NCBI GenBank assembly: GCA_024305405.1
Contig: JAKNDB010000018.1
Coordinates: forward strand, 558,001-622,000
Reading direction: 5' to 3'
DNA length: 64,000 nucleotides
From: Dirofilaria immitis
Lineage: Eukaryota > Nematoda > Chromadorea > Rhabditida > Onchocercidae
The notes beneath the pieces were generated by a model that saw nothing but the letters and a program-made list of their open reading frames with translations, was not told the DNA's origin and did not search any database. Below, piece by piece: positions 62,788-64,000 of the stretch (its first letter is position 1; each line of letters begins with the position of its first letter). The position numbers and the translations under genes were made by a program.

Positions 62788-64000
62788 CTTCAAAACAAAA
62801 AAATGGACAATCGAAATTAAAAATATGGAATTTGAATTTTATTGATCGCAATATAAGAAATAAAATTTAAATTAAATATTAAAAACTTTCAAAAATCTTA
62901 AAAATTTTTGTATAAATTTTTTGCTTTTATATTTTTAAGAAGTAAATAGATATTTAGAAATAGTTATTAAAACTAGTGATAATTATTATCATTTTTATTA
63001 TTAATTTATTAAGTTTAGCTTTTGGAATCGCCGATTATGATAATAGTAATCATATAACAATAATTATTATTAATAATGATAGCAATTATTATTACTGATC
63101 TTATTAAATCTAATATTTGCGGAAATTCCAATTATAATAGTAGTGATTATGCAATAATAATTATTATTATTAAAAACGAAATCATGATAACAATCGTTAT
63201 AATAATTATTAATATTATCAACTTGAATATTTTCAGAAATTTTGACTATGATAATAATAATAATGATTATCATGCAAAGAAATCTTACTTTTCATGTACA
63301 TGCGATTTTAAACAAGAAATCAATAATTTTTAGCTGATAATCAATTTTTGCATCTGAAAATGATTGATTATTATATTCATAATTATGGATAATTTAATCA
63401 ATAAATGAATTCTACTGAAATTGTTCAATGATTTGAAATTGTCATCATTTCTGAAAATCCATTAGATCGAAATACTTAATAATTTATCATACCATAAACA
63501 TGGAATATACGTTAAATCCTTAAATGATATTAATGATAAATTTTATAAATTATCAATGATAATGCAAAAATATGTAAAGTAATTTATCTAGTATTTTTGC
63601 TGATAAAACAACTATTTAGGCGCCAAATACTAACATAAATCAACGATTGTTACGTAAATGATAACAAATTTATTAAATGTTTTTATAAATATCTTGATAA
63701 TCAATCTGTAATAAACTTGTTTTAAAATTTTATTAATAAATATGCAAAAAGTTTTCTTTACTAATGTAAAGAAAAATATTTTTATAAATATCTTGTCTGT
63801 ACTCTCGATATTGAATTTATGAAATGATAATTTGTAGATAGGTTATCATTTCATAAACTGATTATTGAGAATACAAATGATCATTTTATAAATGGCCGTT
63901 ATCAAAATTATCTTGAAAAAATCAAATAGATTTTACTCATTCCTTTTTCAAATATTTTTCTTTCTTTTTTTTTTTTACGAAAACTGAAATTTTCAAAATA
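62788..64000. other. 3' end of window, no gene seen
   Basis: AT-rich sequence with an interrupted ATT/AAT triplet stretch at 62975-63280, partly palindromic (open frames on both strands here are repeat artefacts). The missing first exon of the Ly6 gene could lie here but I cannot place it. Confidence 0.5.

Noticed and set aside
63070..63333. Overlapping open frames on both strands
   Set aside because: Near-palindromic ATT/AAT repeat gives open frames both ways; not coding.

Overview
The window is nuclear DNA of a nematode. It is strongly AT-rich, the genes are split into many short exons with GT..AG introns, and several first exons follow a pyrimidine-AG site that looks like a spliced-leader acceptor. 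The recognisable proteins are animal ones. Together these fit a parasitic Spirurina-type (filarial or related) nematode better than a free-living one. That placement is inference; no diagnostic marker gene is present.

Layout, left to right: the last 51 codons of syntaxin-5 (1-157, +); the ER-associated degradation ubiquitin ligase HRD1/synoviolin, C. elegans sel-11 (4062-8800, +); an unrecognised small multi-pass membrane protein (10263-13922, -); the VPS33B-partner SPE-39/VIPAS39 (15878-20753, +); a headcase-domain protein (26150-30148, +); an F-box protein with leucine-rich-repeat-like segments (33093-37247, -); a long gene-poor, repeat-rich stretch (37.3-51.3 kb) with one orphan coding exon (about 44.5 kb, -); the cytosolic iron-sulfur assembly factor MMS19 (51350-59410, -); a second orphan coding island (about 60.45 kb, -); and a small Ly6/uPAR-type surface protein (61579-62787, -). 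There is no bacterial-type operon, CRISPR array or recognisable transposon. The genes work in unrelated housekeeping routes: Golgi SNARE, ERAD, endolysosomal tethering, ubiquitin ligation and Fe-S protein maturation.

The most striking signal is shared by five genes. Wherever a conserved protein could be followed across exons, its reading frame is interrupted by single missing bases, about 15 in roughly 9 kb of coding sequence. All are deletions, none insertions, and nearly all sit in A or T homopolymers. Adding one base to the run restores both the family-conserved protein and the intron phase. The simplest reading is an uncorrected long-read assembly, which matters for anyone using automatic gene calls here. 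Decay of all genes, or pervasive -1 recoding at slippery runs, are less likely alternatives that RNA reads would settle. I did not find a clear new biological system. Secondary points are a minisatellite carrying repeated 5' splice sites in the F-box gene, a duplicated exon edge in the membrane gene, a mini-exon without an AG acceptor in mms-19, two orphan coding islands, and an unusual density of minisatellites and tandem duplications between genes.
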